NCBI GenBank assembly: GCA_017935905.1
Contig: JAGBGO010000012.1
Span: 1 to 43,091, forward strand
Origin: Clostridia bacterium
GTDB taxonomy: Bacteria > Bacillota > Clostridia > UBA1212 > UBA1255
DNA: 43,091 bases
Direction: 5' to 3'
Position numbers and translations under genes: made by a program. Numbering within the stretch: position 1 is the stretch's first letter; the number at the start of each line of letters is the position of its first letter. Below are positions 8,055 to 17,443 of this stretch, piece after piece. The notes beneath the pieces were generated by a model, which was given only the letters and a program-made list of their open reading frames with translations, made no database searches and was not told the DNA's origin.

Positions 8055-9024
8055 ATTCGATATATAAACACCCGTCGTCCGTAGGTCGGATTTCCGGTCC
8101 TGTAATGCTGTGGGTTTCAAAAGATACGGTTCCCGCGGCGACTTCCTGGATGAGTTTGTAGTAACGGTAGAAATCTCCAATGCTGAAACTGTGGCGCACT
8201 TCTTTTCGCACGATTTGCACGATGCCGGGCAGTTTGGTGACCCCTGCATTTTGCATCAGTTGGGGGATGATCTCTCGCATCATGGCAAGTTGGTGCTCTT
8301 TTCGGGTAAAATCGCCGCCGGATGGAAGCATATTTCCATCAGCGTCGTAGAATTTACGGGTGCGGGCATACAGCAAAGCCTCTTTTCCGCTTAACTTTCT
8401 TGTACCTTCCGGCAAAATCAATTCGCCTTTTGCGTTTCGGATATCGCAGGGAATCTGCAAGGTGATGCCGCCTACGGTATCTACCAGTTTCTCAAAGGTT
8501 TGAAAATTCACAACGGCGTATTCGCAAATCGCCACGCCTGTCATTTCTTTCAATACGTCTGCAATAAAAGAAATATCTCCGTCTTCAAAAACGGTGGCGG
8601 GATATTGCATCTTTTTGCCGATAAAGCCGGCTACGTTCAATTTGTAAATACCTTTTTCTCGGGATAAGTTCAGCATTTCTAACTGTTTTGTAATTTCTTC
8701 CCCGTAAGGCACGTATAAATCTCGGGGCAGACTGATGACTTTGACGGTCTTATTTTGCCGGTTATGAGCAATGATAAAAATACTGTCGTACAGCATGCCA
8801 CTTGCGTCCGTGCAGAGAATCAATGTGTTTTTACATGTCGGCTCGACGATTTGCTGCAACGTATCCGGTTTCATAAACGTGTCTTCCAGAATCGTCTGTC
8901 CAGTGGTTTGCATGCAAGGAATTTGTTCGTCCTCGAAAACAGTTTCCTGCTTTGTGTTTGTAGGCACCGAATAAAAAAGGCTGCACGCAATTGCGGCAGC
9001 CAAACAAGTTTTCAGTAATTTCAT
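8047..9024 (-). CDS. LCP (LytR-CpsA-Psr) family protein
   Basis: LCP proteins are membrane-anchored phosphotransferases that attach polymers such as teichoic acids or capsule to peptidoglycan. This 325-residue protein has an N-terminal hydrophobic stretch (residues about 3-20). It then shows the LCP core: DSIFIIAHNRQNKTVKVISL, PRDLYVPYG with the conserved Arg-Asp, KLNVAGFIG, VDTVGGITLQIP, LSGKEALLYARTRK and DFTRKEHQ. The gene follows the membrane-protein gene by 33 bases on the same strand, so the two are very likely one transcript. A GC-rich hairpin (CCCGC/GCGGG, 9037-9051) sits in that gap near the ribosome site. The N-terminus is short compared with many LCP proteins. The attached polymer is unknown; sporulation or envelope roles are both possible. 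Confidence 0.88.
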   Translation of the reverse strand: MKLLKTCLAAAIACSLFYSVPTNTKQETVFEDEQIPCMQTTGQTILEDTFMKPDTLQQIVEPTCKNTLILCTDASGMLYDSIFIIAHNRQNKTVKVISLPRDLYVPYGEEITKQLEMLNLSREKGIYKLNVAGFIGKKMQYPATVFEDGDISFIADVLKEMTGVAICEYAVVNFQTFEKLVDTVGGITLQIPCDIRNAKGELILPEGTRKLSGKEALLYARTRKFYDADGNMLPSGGDFTRKEHQLAMMREIIPQLMQNAGVTKLPGIVQIVRKEVRHSFSIGDFYRYYKLIQEVAAGTVSFETHSITGPEIRPTDDGCLYIEFK

Positions 9025-9057
9025 AAGCCAATCACTCCCGCCGGACGCGGGTTTGGA

Positions 9058-9888
9058 TTATTTCTTTTCTTTCTTTCCGGGGAGAAGTTTTCGAATTAAA
9101 GAATAGTCTTGTTGAGGAAATTCGAAGAACAAATGTTTCTCTTCATCCCGGATTTCAATGATGACCGCGTCCTGTCGTATCTTTCCACCGCCGGCGGAAT
9201 TTATACAAGACGCATACTGGGGAAATCTTCCGAACGAAACAACGTCTGCAAGATCGCAGGAAATCTGTCCTTTCGCAGATTGCCAATCGGAATCAAAGAA
9301 AATCAACTGATCTCCGTCCACTTTCATATAAAGGCGATGACGGGGTTGGGTAAAAATCTCTCCGGTTGGGGTGATCAGTTTGCAAAGCGGCAACTCCGGA
9401 TTATTGACGTGAATTAAATCTTCTGCGATAGACCGAATGGCGGTGTTGTAGATGGTGTCGTTCTGTTTTCCCAATAAAGGACGTACCTTGTCCTGTAATT
9501 CAGCGGCTGTAGACGTAGCAGGAACTGCATCAAATCCGCCGAATAAAGAGAAGAATGCTAATTTCTTTTGGGCAATGGTGCTGGGCTTTCCGGCGGCTTT
9601 CAAATATTCTTTACGGGCTTTCAAGTAGCGGAACAGCAATCTTCCGATTAAAAAAACGAAAATGGCAACCAATAAGTACCAAGTATAGTCATTGGGATAG
9701 CGAAAGGCGGTAAGCAGAAGCATTCCGATTACCAACGCCATACTGATGATACTGAATATCAAGGTTGCCTTATCCGGCGGTGCTGCTTCCTGGGCATCGG
9801 CGTACCGGCTGTATGCCCGTTCGAAAGCCTCGGACAGCATATCTTGTGCGTATACGTTATATTGTTTGGTCTCCTCAACGTGAATCAT
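9058..9888 (-). CDS. Two-helix membrane protein of unknown function, upstream of the LCP gene
   Basis: I do not recognise this 276-residue protein. Residues 1-40 are polar and acidic. Two hydrophobic helices span about 41-61 and 69-87, joined by a short FRYPNDYTW loop. A soluble domain of roughly 185 residues follows and ends in a very basic GKKEKK tail. The soluble part contains a RHRLYMKVDGDQLIFFDSDW stretch and several beta-rich segments. These could be a PH-like or small barrel domain, but that is only an impression. The start is well supported: AAGGAGG sits 7 bases before the ATG, and a strong promoter lies at 9929-9957. It leads a two-gene unit with the LCP protein, suggesting an envelope-linked role. 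Confidence 0.8.
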   Translation of the reverse strand: MIHVEETKQYNVYAQDMLSEAFERAYSRYADAQEAAPPDKATLIFSIISMALVIGMLLLTAFRYPNDYTWYLLVAIFVFLIGRLLFRYLKARKEYLKAAGKPSTIAQKKLAFFSLFGGFDAVPATSTAAELQDKVRPLLGKQNDTIYNTAIRSIAEDLIHVNNPELPLCKLITPTGEIFTQPRHRLYMKVDGDQLIFFDSDWQSAKGQISCDLADVVSFGRFPQYASCINSAGGGKIRQDAVIIEIRDEEKHLFFEFPQQDYSLIRKLLPGKKEKK

Positions 9889-9928
9889 GGGAAAACCTCC
9901 TTGACGTCAAAATTTAGAAACAAAGAGA

Positions 9929-9957
9929 ATTATACTATAATTTGTTTCCTTTTTCAA
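9929..9957 (-). promoter_or_regulatory. Promoter of the membrane-protein/LCP unit
   Basis: On the minus strand TTGAAA (9957-9952), a 17-bp spacer and TATAAT (9934-9929). It is back to back with the rnpB promoter. Confidence 0.8.
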
Positions 9958-9965
9958 GGCGAATG

Positions 9966-9974
9966 TGTTATAAT
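9966..9974 (+). promoter_or_regulatory. Extended -10 promoter of rnpB
   Basis: TGTTATAAT at 9966-9974 is a perfect extended -10 (TGn TATAAT), 7 bases before the first paired base of the RNase P RNA. The -35 region is weak. Confidence 0.7.
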
Positions 9975-9980
9975 GGTGCC

Positions 9981-10326
9981 CGCAAGTACGCCTGACGGTC
10001 GCGGATATGACTCGAAAGGGTATATCTGAGGAAAGTCCGGGCTCCATAGGGTAGGGATGCCGGCTAACGGCCGGTGGAGGTGACTCCAAGGAAAGTGCAA
10101 CAGAAAATTACCGCAATCGTTTAGGTTGTAAGGGTGAAAAGGCGAGGTAAGAGCTCACCGCCGCTATGGTAACACAGCGGGCTGTGTAAACCCCATCCGG
10201 AGCAACACCGCAGAAGAAACACGTAGGTTGACCCGACCGTTTCAAAGGTGGCTAAAGCTGCACGGCAACGTGCATGCGCAGATAGATGACCGTCCACGAC
10301 AGAACCCGGCTTACGGCGTGCTTGCA
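9981..10326 (+). ncRNA. rnpB: RNase P RNA, bacterial class A
   Basis: This is the catalytic RNA of ribonuclease P, which removes 5' leaders from pre-tRNAs together with RnpA. Universally conserved blocks are present: GAGGAAAGTCCGGGCTCC (10030-10047), AGTGCAACAGAAA, GGTAAGAGCTCACCGC, GGTAA-type core, ACTCCA/CCCCATCCGGAGCAA and the 3' end CACGACAGAACCCGGCTTA. The ends are fixed by an 11-bp P1 helix: GCAAGTACGCC (9982-9992) pairs with GGCGTGCTTGC (10315-10325) with one G-U. The overall layout matches the ancestral A type rather than the Bacillus B type. There is no terminator after P1: trmB begins 32 bases later, so the RNA probably matures from a longer transcript. Confidence 0.97.
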
Positions 10327-10357
10327 TATTATATTAGGAATAACGGAGGGATTGGAC

Positions 10358-10990
10358 GTGCGTCCAAGAACAAAGAAACATTTTGAAGAGCGTTTTGAGA
10401 AGTGTCGCTATTTAGTGGTAGAGGCGCCGGAGGAGAATAAGGGGAAATGGCGCAGTGTGTTGGGGCGTGAAAATGCACCCATGCATCTTGAAATCGGTTG
10501 CGGTAAAGGCGCTTTCATTACGGGAAAAGCACTGCAACACCCAGAGGTCTCTTTTGTGGCTATGGAGTTGGTGCCCAACGTGTTGCTTGCGGCCCTTGAG
10601 AAAGTTGACGGGGATCCGGAAATTCAAAACGTACGCTTTATCAGCGGAAATGCCCGGAAGTTAGGGGAGTATTTTACCGAGGGAGAATTGGACGCGATTT
10701 ATCTGAATTTCAGTGACCCTTGGCCCAGACCGAAACAGTTTAAGAATCGTCTGACCCATCCGGATTTTTTGGAGATCTATAAGAAAATCTTAAAGCCCGG
10801 CGGAAAGATTTATCAAAAGACAGACAATAAAGGCTTATTTGATTTCTCCGTGCGAAAATATCAGGAGTGTGGTTTCCAAATTGAAATTTTGGAAGATGCA
10901 CCGGCGGATAACGTGATGACGGAGTATGAAACCCGTTTTACCGGAATGGGTATGCCCATTTATCGGGTTACAGCCACAAAGCCGGAATAA
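10358..10990 (+). CDS. trmB: tRNA (guanine-N7-)-methyltransferase
   Basis: TrmB uses S-adenosylmethionine to methylate G46 in the variable loop of tRNAs. The 210-residue protein shows the SAM-binding HLEIGCGKGAFI motif, the FVAMELVPNVL acidic loop, and the family signature FSDPWPRPKQFKNRLTHPDF. It also has the C-terminal ETRFTGMGMPIYR. The GTG at 10358 is chosen because GGAGGG (10345-10350) lies 7-8 bases before it. An upstream in-frame ATG at 10286 falls inside the RNase P RNA and is not credible. The gene lies directly behind rnpB with no intervening terminator or clear promoter. Co-transcription of two tRNA-maturation functions is therefore likely. A terminator follows at 11016. Confidence 0.96.
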   Translation: MRPRTKKHFEERFEKCRYLVVEAPEENKGKWRSVLGRENAPMHLEIGCGKGAFITGKALQHPEVSFVAMELVPNVLLAALEKVDGDPEIQNVRFISGNARKLGEYFTEGELDAIYLNFSDPWPRPKQFKNRLTHPDFLEIYKKILKPGGKIYQKTDNKGLFDFSVRKYQECGFQIEILEDAPADNVMTEYETRFTGMGMPIYRVTATKPE

Positions 10991-11015
10991 ATTTTCTTCA
11001 ATATAAATACGTGCG

Positions 11016-11050
11016 AACCGGATGCGGGAAACTGTGATCCGGTTTTTTAT
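11016..11050 (+). terminator. Intrinsic terminator after trmB
   Basis: AACCGGAT (11016-11023) pairs with ATCCGGTT (11037-11044), followed by a T run. It isolates rnpB-trmB from the heat-shock operon. Confidence 0.9.
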
Positions 11051-11071
11051 TTATTTTTTGAAAAAAAGGTA

Positions 11072-11100
11072 TTGACAAACAATTTAGGGAATGATATATT
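11072..11100 (+). promoter_or_regulatory. Promoter of the hrcA-grpE-dnaK-dnaJ operon
   Basis: Consensus TTGACA (11072-11077), a 17-bp spacer and TATATT (11095-11100). The CIRCE operator begins 5 bases downstream, covering the expected transcription start. Confidence 0.9.
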
Positions 11101-11104
11101 GTTG

Positions 11105-11131
11105 TTAGCACTCAAACGAAGCGAGTGCTAA
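11105..11131 (+). promoter_or_regulatory. CIRCE operator (HrcA binding site)
   Basis: A perfect CIRCE element: TTAGCACTC, nine spacer bases, GAGTGCTAA. HrcA repressor, the first gene of this operon, binds here. Heat titrates GroEL, HrcA loses activity and the operon is derepressed. This is the established mechanism; the site itself is read directly. Confidence 0.98.
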
Positions 11132-11156
11132 CAATGAGAAGAAGGGAGCGGAACAA

Positions 11157-12221
11157 ATGGCAAACAATGAGTTAGACAGTCGTAAGATGCTGATTTTGAA
11201 AGCGATTATTGACGACTACATCGAAAGCAAAGAACCGGTTGGTTCCCGTACCATTGCCAAGAAATACGATATGGGTCTCAGTTCCGCAACCATTCGGAAC
11301 GAAATGGCAGACCTGGAAGAAATGGGCTACTTGACACAGCCCCATACTTCTGCCGGTCGTATTCCTTCGGAGAAGGGCTATCGTTTATACGTAGACCGTT
11401 TGATGAATTTGAAGGAGCAGGGGATTGAACCAACTTCGGAGGAATTGGGCGATATTAAGTCCCACATGCAACACAAAATCAGCGAGTTAAGCGAGCAGAT
11501 GCGCATGGCTTCTGAAATTGTTTCCCGCCTTACGGACTATACGGCCATCCTGGTTTCCGGCAGCGGCCGTCGTTCTATGAAGATTAAAGCCCTTCAAACG
11601 GTTCCGGTGGAAACCGGGAAAGCCTTGATTCTGATCGTGCTGGACGACGATACGGTAAAGAACAGTTTGGTATCGATTGATTCTGCTATTACACCGGAAA
11701 TGCTGATGCGTATCTCTGTTCAATGCAACTTGCTGTTCGCCGGACACCGGGTTGAGGATATCAACTTGGATATGATCGAGATGGTGGCGGAGAGTACCGG
11801 TGTGCCTCGGATGTTGCTGTACCCCATCGTAGAGGGAATTGTTGCCTGCATTCGCAAAGCGGAGAATACGGAAGTGCACACGGAAGGTGCATCCCGCCTG
11901 CTGGCCCATCCGGAATTCAATGATATTGGCAAAGCACGAAACGTATTGGAATTACTGAACAAAGAAGACTTGCTGGCGGATATGATTCAGGAATGTTCTT
12001 CTGCCGGTGGACTGGTGGTTCGAATCGGATCGGAGAACAAGATTCAGGATTTAAACGATTGCTCCGTTGTGACGGCTTCCTACAGTGTAAACGGTGTGGA
12101 ACTGGGAACAATAGGCGTGCTTGGTCCTACAAGAATGGATTATTCAAAAGTGATTTCTGCGTTGGAATACGTACGCAAAGGACTTGAGGAAGGTCTTGGG
12201 AAGAAGCCCAAGGCTGAATAA
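11157..12221 (+). CDS. hrcA: Heat-inducible transcription repressor HrcA
   Basis: HrcA represses class I heat-shock genes by binding CIRCE and needs GroEL to fold. The 354-residue protein has the N-terminal winged helix with YIESKEPVGSRTIAKKYDMG, SSATIRNEMADLEEMGYL and QPHTSAGRIPSEKGYR. A GAF-like dimer domain follows and the C-terminal VSALEYVRKGLEE. The ATG at 11157 follows GGGAG (11144-11148). It is the first gene of the operon and lies just after its own operator, so it is autoregulated. The gap to grpE is 11 bases and contains the grpE ribosome site. Confidence 0.97.
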   Translation: MANNELDSRKMLILKAIIDDYIESKEPVGSRTIAKKYDMGLSSATIRNEMADLEEMGYLTQPHTSAGRIPSEKGYRLYVDRLMNLKEQGIEPTSEELGDIKSHMQHKISELSEQMRMASEIVSRLTDYTAILVSGSGRRSMKIKALQTVPVETGKALILIVLDDDTVKNSLVSIDSAITPEMLMRISVQCNLLFAGHRVEDINLDMIEMVAESTGVPRMLLYPIVEGIVACIRKAENTEVHTEGASRLLAHPEFNDIGKARNVLELLNKEDLLADMIQECSSAGGLVVRIGSENKIQDLNDCSVVTASYSVNGVELGTIGVLGPTRMDYSKVISALEYVRKGLEEGLGKKPKAE

Positions 12222-12232
12222 GGAGGATATTA

Positions 12233-12835
12233 ATGGCTGACGAAGAGAAGAAAGATTTAGAAGAAGTAATCTCCGAAGAAGAAACGGTGGAAGAACCTGC
12301 GGCAGAAGCAACCCCGGAGCCGGAAACGGAGCAGGAAAAGCTTTCTTTCAAAGATAAGAAGAAACTGAACGGGGAATTGAAGAAATTACGCACGCAGGCA
12401 GAGGAATCTGCAAAGGCTGCAGAGGAAATGAAAGACCGCTACACCAGAATGTGTGCCGAGTTTGAAAATTACAAACGCAGAACAGGCAAAGAGTTGGATG
12501 CCCGCTACGCGGATGCCAAGGGAGACGTGTGGAAGAACATTTTACCGGTAGTTGATAATTTTGAACGTGCCCTTGCCCAGGAAGTTGATGAGGCCAACGC
12601 TTCTTACAAACAAGGCGTGGAGATGATTTATCGGCAGTTGATGGAAGCGATGAAGGCGGCCGGCGTGGAAGAAATTGAAGCTATGGGTGCTGAATTCAAT
12701 CCGGAACTTCACAACGCCGTTATGCACGTGGATGACGAAACGGTAGGAGCCAACGTGATCGTGGATGTCTTTGCAAAAGGATACAAGATGGGCGATAAGG
12801 TACTTCGCTACAGTATGGTAAAGGTCGCAAATTAA
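12233..12835 (+). CDS. grpE: Nucleotide exchange factor GrpE
   Basis: GrpE releases ADP from DnaK to reset its cycle. The 200-residue protein starts with about 45 very acidic residues rich in Glu. The long coiled coil (about 45-90) follows, then RYTRMCAEFENYKRRTGKE, the LPVVDNFERAL helix and a C-terminal beta domain with FNPELHNAVMHVD and the ending KGYKMGDKVLRYSMVKVAN. These are the family signatures. AAGGAGG precedes the ATG at normal distance. It sits between hrcA and dnaK in the standard Gram-positive order. Confidence 0.97.
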   Translation: MADEEKKDLEEVISEEETVEEPAAEATPEPETEQEKLSFKDKKKLNGELKKLRTQAEESAKAAEEMKDRYTRMCAEFENYKRRTGKELDARYADAKGDVWKNILPVVDNFERALAQEVDEANASYKQGVEMIYRQLMEAMKAAGVEEIEAMGAEFNPELHNAVMHVDDETVGANVIVDVFAKGYKMGDKVLRYSMVKVAN

Positions 12836-12891
12836 ATAAGTATTTCAGTTTAATTTAGATAAATATGAATTGTTTTATAAGGAGGAAATAA

Positions 12892-14745
<1,854 letters not shown>

Positions 14746-14767
14746 TCCAACGATGTAAATTTGGTGT

Positions 14768-14805
14768 CAGGTTTGGGTGCTCCGACAAAAGAGTGCCCAA
14801 ACTTG
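14768..14805 (+). other. Intercistronic hairpin between dnaK and dnaJ
   Basis: A 15-bp stem (14768-14782 with 14791-14805, three G-U pairs) has an 8-base loop. No T tract follows; instead the dnaJ ribosome site comes about 20 bases later. It is more like a transcript-processing or stabilising hairpin than a terminator, and could set the DnaK:DnaJ ratio. Confidence 0.6.
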
Positions 14806-14837
14806 CCCTATGTATGTGAATTAGGAGAGAACTCTAC

Positions 14838-15992
14838 ATGGCAGAGAAGCGAGATTATTATGAAGTCTTGGGCGTGTCTAAATCCGCCACCGACGATGAA
14901 ATTAAGAAAGCTTACCGTAAACTTGCAAAGAAATACCACCCGGACGTAAATCCCGGGAACCAGGAAGCAGAAGCGAAGTTTAAGGAAGCGGGAGAGGCTT
15001 ATGCCATTCTCAGTGATAAAGAAAAGCGTTCTCAATACGATCAATTTGGTCACGCTGCATTTGATCAAACTGCCGGTGGATATGGTGGACACGGCGGTGC
15101 CGGAGGCTTTGGTTTTGACGTAGGGGATATTTTTGAATCTTTCTTCGGCGGCGGTTTCGGCGGTCGTTCCTCACGACGCGGTGGTCCACAAAGAGGCGCG
15201 GATCTGAAATATACTTTGGAATTAACTTTTGAAGAGGCTGCTTTCGGCACTGAGAAAGAAATTACGCTTAACAAGAGTGTTTCTTGCGATGCCTGCGAAG
15301 GAACGGGTTCTAAATCCAAGAGCAGTGTGAAGTGTAGTGCCTGCGGCGGCACGGGTCAAGTGAACGTGCGACAAAACACGCCTTTTGGACAGTTTATGAA
15401 CGTACGTACGTGTGACCGATGCGGCGGAACCGGTAAGGTGATTTCGGATCCCTGTAACGTTTGCCAAGGTCGTGGTACAGTACGCAAATCCGTAAAGTTG
15501 AAAGTAAAGATTCCTGCAGGTATTGATAACGGCCAGGCCGTTTCAATGGCGGGCCAGGGTGAACCCGGCAGCCATGGCGGACCTGCCGGTAATTTGCTTG
15601 TATCTGTACGGGTAAAGCCTCATGGCATTTTAGAACGCGAAGGTTACGATGTTTTCTTGGATAAGAAGATTTCAATTATTCAAGCGACGTTGGGAGACGT
15701 TGTTTTGATTGATACCATTGATGGTAAAGTGGAATTAACGATCCCCGGCGGTACACAAAACGGTGCTATGTTTAAGATGCGGGGGAAGGGTATTCAAAAG
15801 CTTCAATCCAGCGCAAGAGGCGATCAATACGTACGTGTGACCGTGGAAGTTCCAAAGAAAATTTCGGAAAAACAGAAAGATTTGTTGCGTTCTTTTGATG
15901 AAATAGGCGGCGGCACTTTGGAATCTGTCAAGCGTGCAGAGGAAAATGGGGAGTCTACCGGAAAACGCTCGATTTTCGGAAAGAAGAAATAG
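14838..15992 (+). CDS. dnaJ: Chaperone protein DnaJ (Hsp40)
   Basis: DnaJ delivers substrates to DnaK and stimulates its ATPase. The 384 residues form a full type I DnaJ. It has a J domain with [10 protein letters not shown] (the HPD triad), a long Gly/Phe-rich region (about 75-120), and four CxxCxGxG zinc-binding repeats: [24 protein letters not shown] and CNVCQGRG. Two C-terminal beta domains and a basic GKKK end follow. GGAGAG precedes the ATG. It is the last gene of the CIRCE operon; a hairpin that may be a weak terminator follows at 16037. Confidence 0.98.
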   Translation: MAEKRDYYEVLGVSKSATDDEIKKAYRKLAKKYHPDVNPGNQEAEAKFKEAGEAYAILSDKEKRSQYDQFGHAAFDQTAGGYGGHGGAGGFGFDVGDIFESFFGGGFGGRSSRRGGPQRGADLKYTLELTFEEAAFGTEKEITLNKSVSCDACEGTGSKSKSSVKCSACGGTGQVNVRQNTPFGQFMNVRTCDRCGGTGKVISDPCNVCQGRGTVRKSVKLKVKIPAGIDNGQAVSMAGQGEPGSHGGPAGNLLVSVRVKPHGILEREGYDVFLDKKISIIQATLGDVVLIDTIDGKVELTIPGGTQNGAMFKMRGKGIQKLQSSARGDQYVRVTVEVPKKISEKQKDLLRSFDEIGGGTLESVKRAEENGESTGKRSIFGKKK

Positions 15993-16036
15993 TACTTATT
16001 AAAGTCGCAGAAAAAAGTAAAATGACGTATACAATC

Positions 16037-16075
16037 AAGTGCAAGCGTTTGAACCGCGCTTGCACTTATCTATTT
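16037..16075 (+). terminator. Probable terminator after dnaJ
   Basis: A perfect 11-bp stem, AAGTGCAAGCG (16037-16047) with CGCTTGCACTT (16057-16067), followed by ATCTATTT. The weak T tract makes it imperfect, so some read-through into ftsQ is likely. Confidence 0.6.
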
Positions 16076-16102
16076 GACTTTGAACCGGTTCTACGCTATA
16101 CT
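16074..16102 (+). promoter_or_regulatory. Promoter of the ftsQ-sbp unit
   Basis: TTGACT (16074-16079), a 17-bp spacer and TATACT (16097-16102), directly behind the hairpin that follows dnaJ. Confidence 0.8.
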
Positions 16103-16163
16103 GTTTGAGATATATTGTGCATCGGGTTACAAAAGATAAAGTTCTGTGAGAGGGTTCATTTTT

Positions 16164-17009
16164 ATGGAGAAAACAGCAGAGAAAGACAATCGATTTTCCG
16201 GCATCAAGAAGATGGTGCGAGAACATAAGCAAGCATGGAAGATTGGACTTCTTTGTGTTGCTGTGATTGTTTTGACGGTTACGTTATTGCTTTCGCCTTT
16301 GTGTGGCATTCGACGCGTTCAAACGTCTCCGATGGAACATTATACGCAAGAAGAACTATCGGTTTATTTGGAAGACGTGATGCACAAAAACGGATTTTTG
16401 GTGGTTGCTGATCAAACTACTTTACATCAAAGTGCCCATATTTTCAGTATGCGACTGCAAAAAATTGAAAATCGCATGTTATTTGAACTCCCTTATCTGG
16501 AAAGTGTGGTTGTTCGTTATTCTTTTCCTAATAAAGTGAAAATTGACGTAACGGAGCGGCAGGCATCGTTTTTGTTGGAACACTACGGTATTTATCTGTT
16601 GGTGGATACACACGGGGTGGTTTTGGAAACTTTTACCCAGGAAGATTGCCCGGATATGCCCGTTGTAAAGGGAATTGAATTTGACGCCTACAAAATTGGT
16701 GTTTCTATCAGCGAAAAGCAAAACGCTCATATCGATACGGCCATTGGCTTGTGCAATATGATGCATCAACTTTCTATGAGTTCTTATATTGATATTATTG
16801 ACGTTACGGATTATAATGATATTAAATTGTACTGTGCTCCTTCTCTTACCATTCTCTTCGGAAGCGGAAGCAACGTGGGAATGCGATTGACGGAATTGAA
16901 GGGGATCCTGGACAGTGATTTGAATGGTGACTCCAACGGTGTGTTGGATATGCGCAGCGGAGGGCATACCATTTTTACGAAGAATGAAGTGACGGAGGAA
17001 CAGACATGA
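16164..17009 (+). CDS. ftsQ: Cell division protein FtsQ/DivIB
   Basis: FtsQ (DivIB in Gram-positives) is a bitopic membrane protein of the divisome that bridges with FtsL and FtsB/DivIC. The protein of about 281 residues has a short basic cytoplasmic part and one membrane helix (about 27-46). Next comes the POTRA region, starting with GIRRVQTSP, with LPYLESVVVRYSFPNKVKI and VTERQASFLLEHYG typical of the family. The ATG at 16164 follows AGAGGG; an in-frame GTG at 16146 lacks a ribosome site. Its stop overlaps the start of sbp (ATGA). The usual neighbours murG and ftsW are not here. Confidence 0.9.
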   Translation: MEKTAEKDNRFSGIKKMVREHKQAWKIGLLCVAVIVLTVTLLLSPLCGIRRVQTSPMEHYTQEELSVYLEDVMHKNGFLVVADQTTLHQSAHIFSMRLQKIENRMLFELPYLESVVVRYSFPNKVKIDVTERQASFLLEHYGIYLLVDTHGVVLETFTQEDCPDMPVVKGIEFDAYKIGVSISEKQNAHIDTAIGLCNMMHQLSMSSYIDIIDVTDYNDIKLYCAPSLTILFGSGSNVGMRLTELKGILDSDLNGDSNGVLDMRSGGHTIFTKNEVTEEQT

Positions 17010-17356
17010 TTCCAATTATTGGTTTGATTATCGGTATCGTGATCGGCATCTTTTTGCCGTACCAAATTCCGGATGCCTATTCTATGTACGTGGCAGTAGG
17101 TCTTTTGGCTGCGCTGGACGCTGTTTTTGGCGGATTGGTAGCTTCCATGCAAGGTCGCTTTGTGCTTCGCACTTTCTTAACGGGCGCTTTCAGTAACGCA
17201 CTGCTTGCGATTTTGCTTACGTTTATCGGCGATAAGATGGGCTTGGAATTGTATCTGGCTCCAGTTATCGCATTTGGCGTTCGTTTGTTCGATAATTTTT
17301 CTATGTTACGAAGATTGTTTTTTAATAAATATTCTCGCAAAGGGGATTCTGAGTGA
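17006..17356 (+). CDS. sbp: Small basic protein Sbp (DUF1290 membrane protein)
   Basis: A 116-residue protein with three to four hydrophobic helices, starting with IPIIGLIIGIVIGIFLPYQI. It ends in a basic LRRLFFNKYSRKG tail. This matches the small basic protein found in the ftsQ-ftsA interval of many Firmicutes and Actinobacteria; its exact division role is not established. The start codon overlaps the ftsQ stop by four bases, so the two are translationally coupled. A perfect AT-rich inverted repeat begins two bases after the stop and runs into the ftsA promoter. Confidence 0.88.
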   Translation: MIPIIGLIIGIVIGIFLPYQIPDAYSMYVAVGLLAALDAVFGGLVASMQGRFVLRTFLTGAFSNALLAILLTFIGDKMGLELYLAPVIAFGVRLFDNFSMLRRLFFNKYSRKGDSE

Positions 17357-17357
17357 C

Positions 17358-17395
17358 ATTTTTTGTAAAAGTATATTGCCTTTTTTACAAAAAAT
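17358..17395. repeat. Perfect AT-rich inverted repeat in the ftsA promoter
   Basis: ATTTTTTGTAAAA (17358-17370) and TTTTACAAAAAAT (17383-17395) form a 13-bp perfect inverted repeat with a 12-base centre. The right arm fills most of the spacer between the ftsA -35 and -10 boxes. It could be a repressor operator or a weak hairpin ending the ftsQ-sbp message; no T run follows it. Confidence 0.7.
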
Positions 17396-17405
17396 AGAGT
17401 ATAAT
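17376..17405 (+). promoter_or_regulatory. Promoter of ftsA
   Basis: TTGCCT (17376-17381), an 18-bp spacer and TATAAT (17400-17405), 38 bases before the start codon. It is overlapped by the inverted repeat at 17358-17395. Confidence 0.65.
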
Positions 17406-17443
17406 GCTTATGACTTTTTTATGAAAGTGGGGATTCAGTCGTG

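Noticed and set aside
9907-10327. Small open frames around rnpB on both strands
   Set aside because: The region is fully explained by the RNase P RNA and its divergent promoters.
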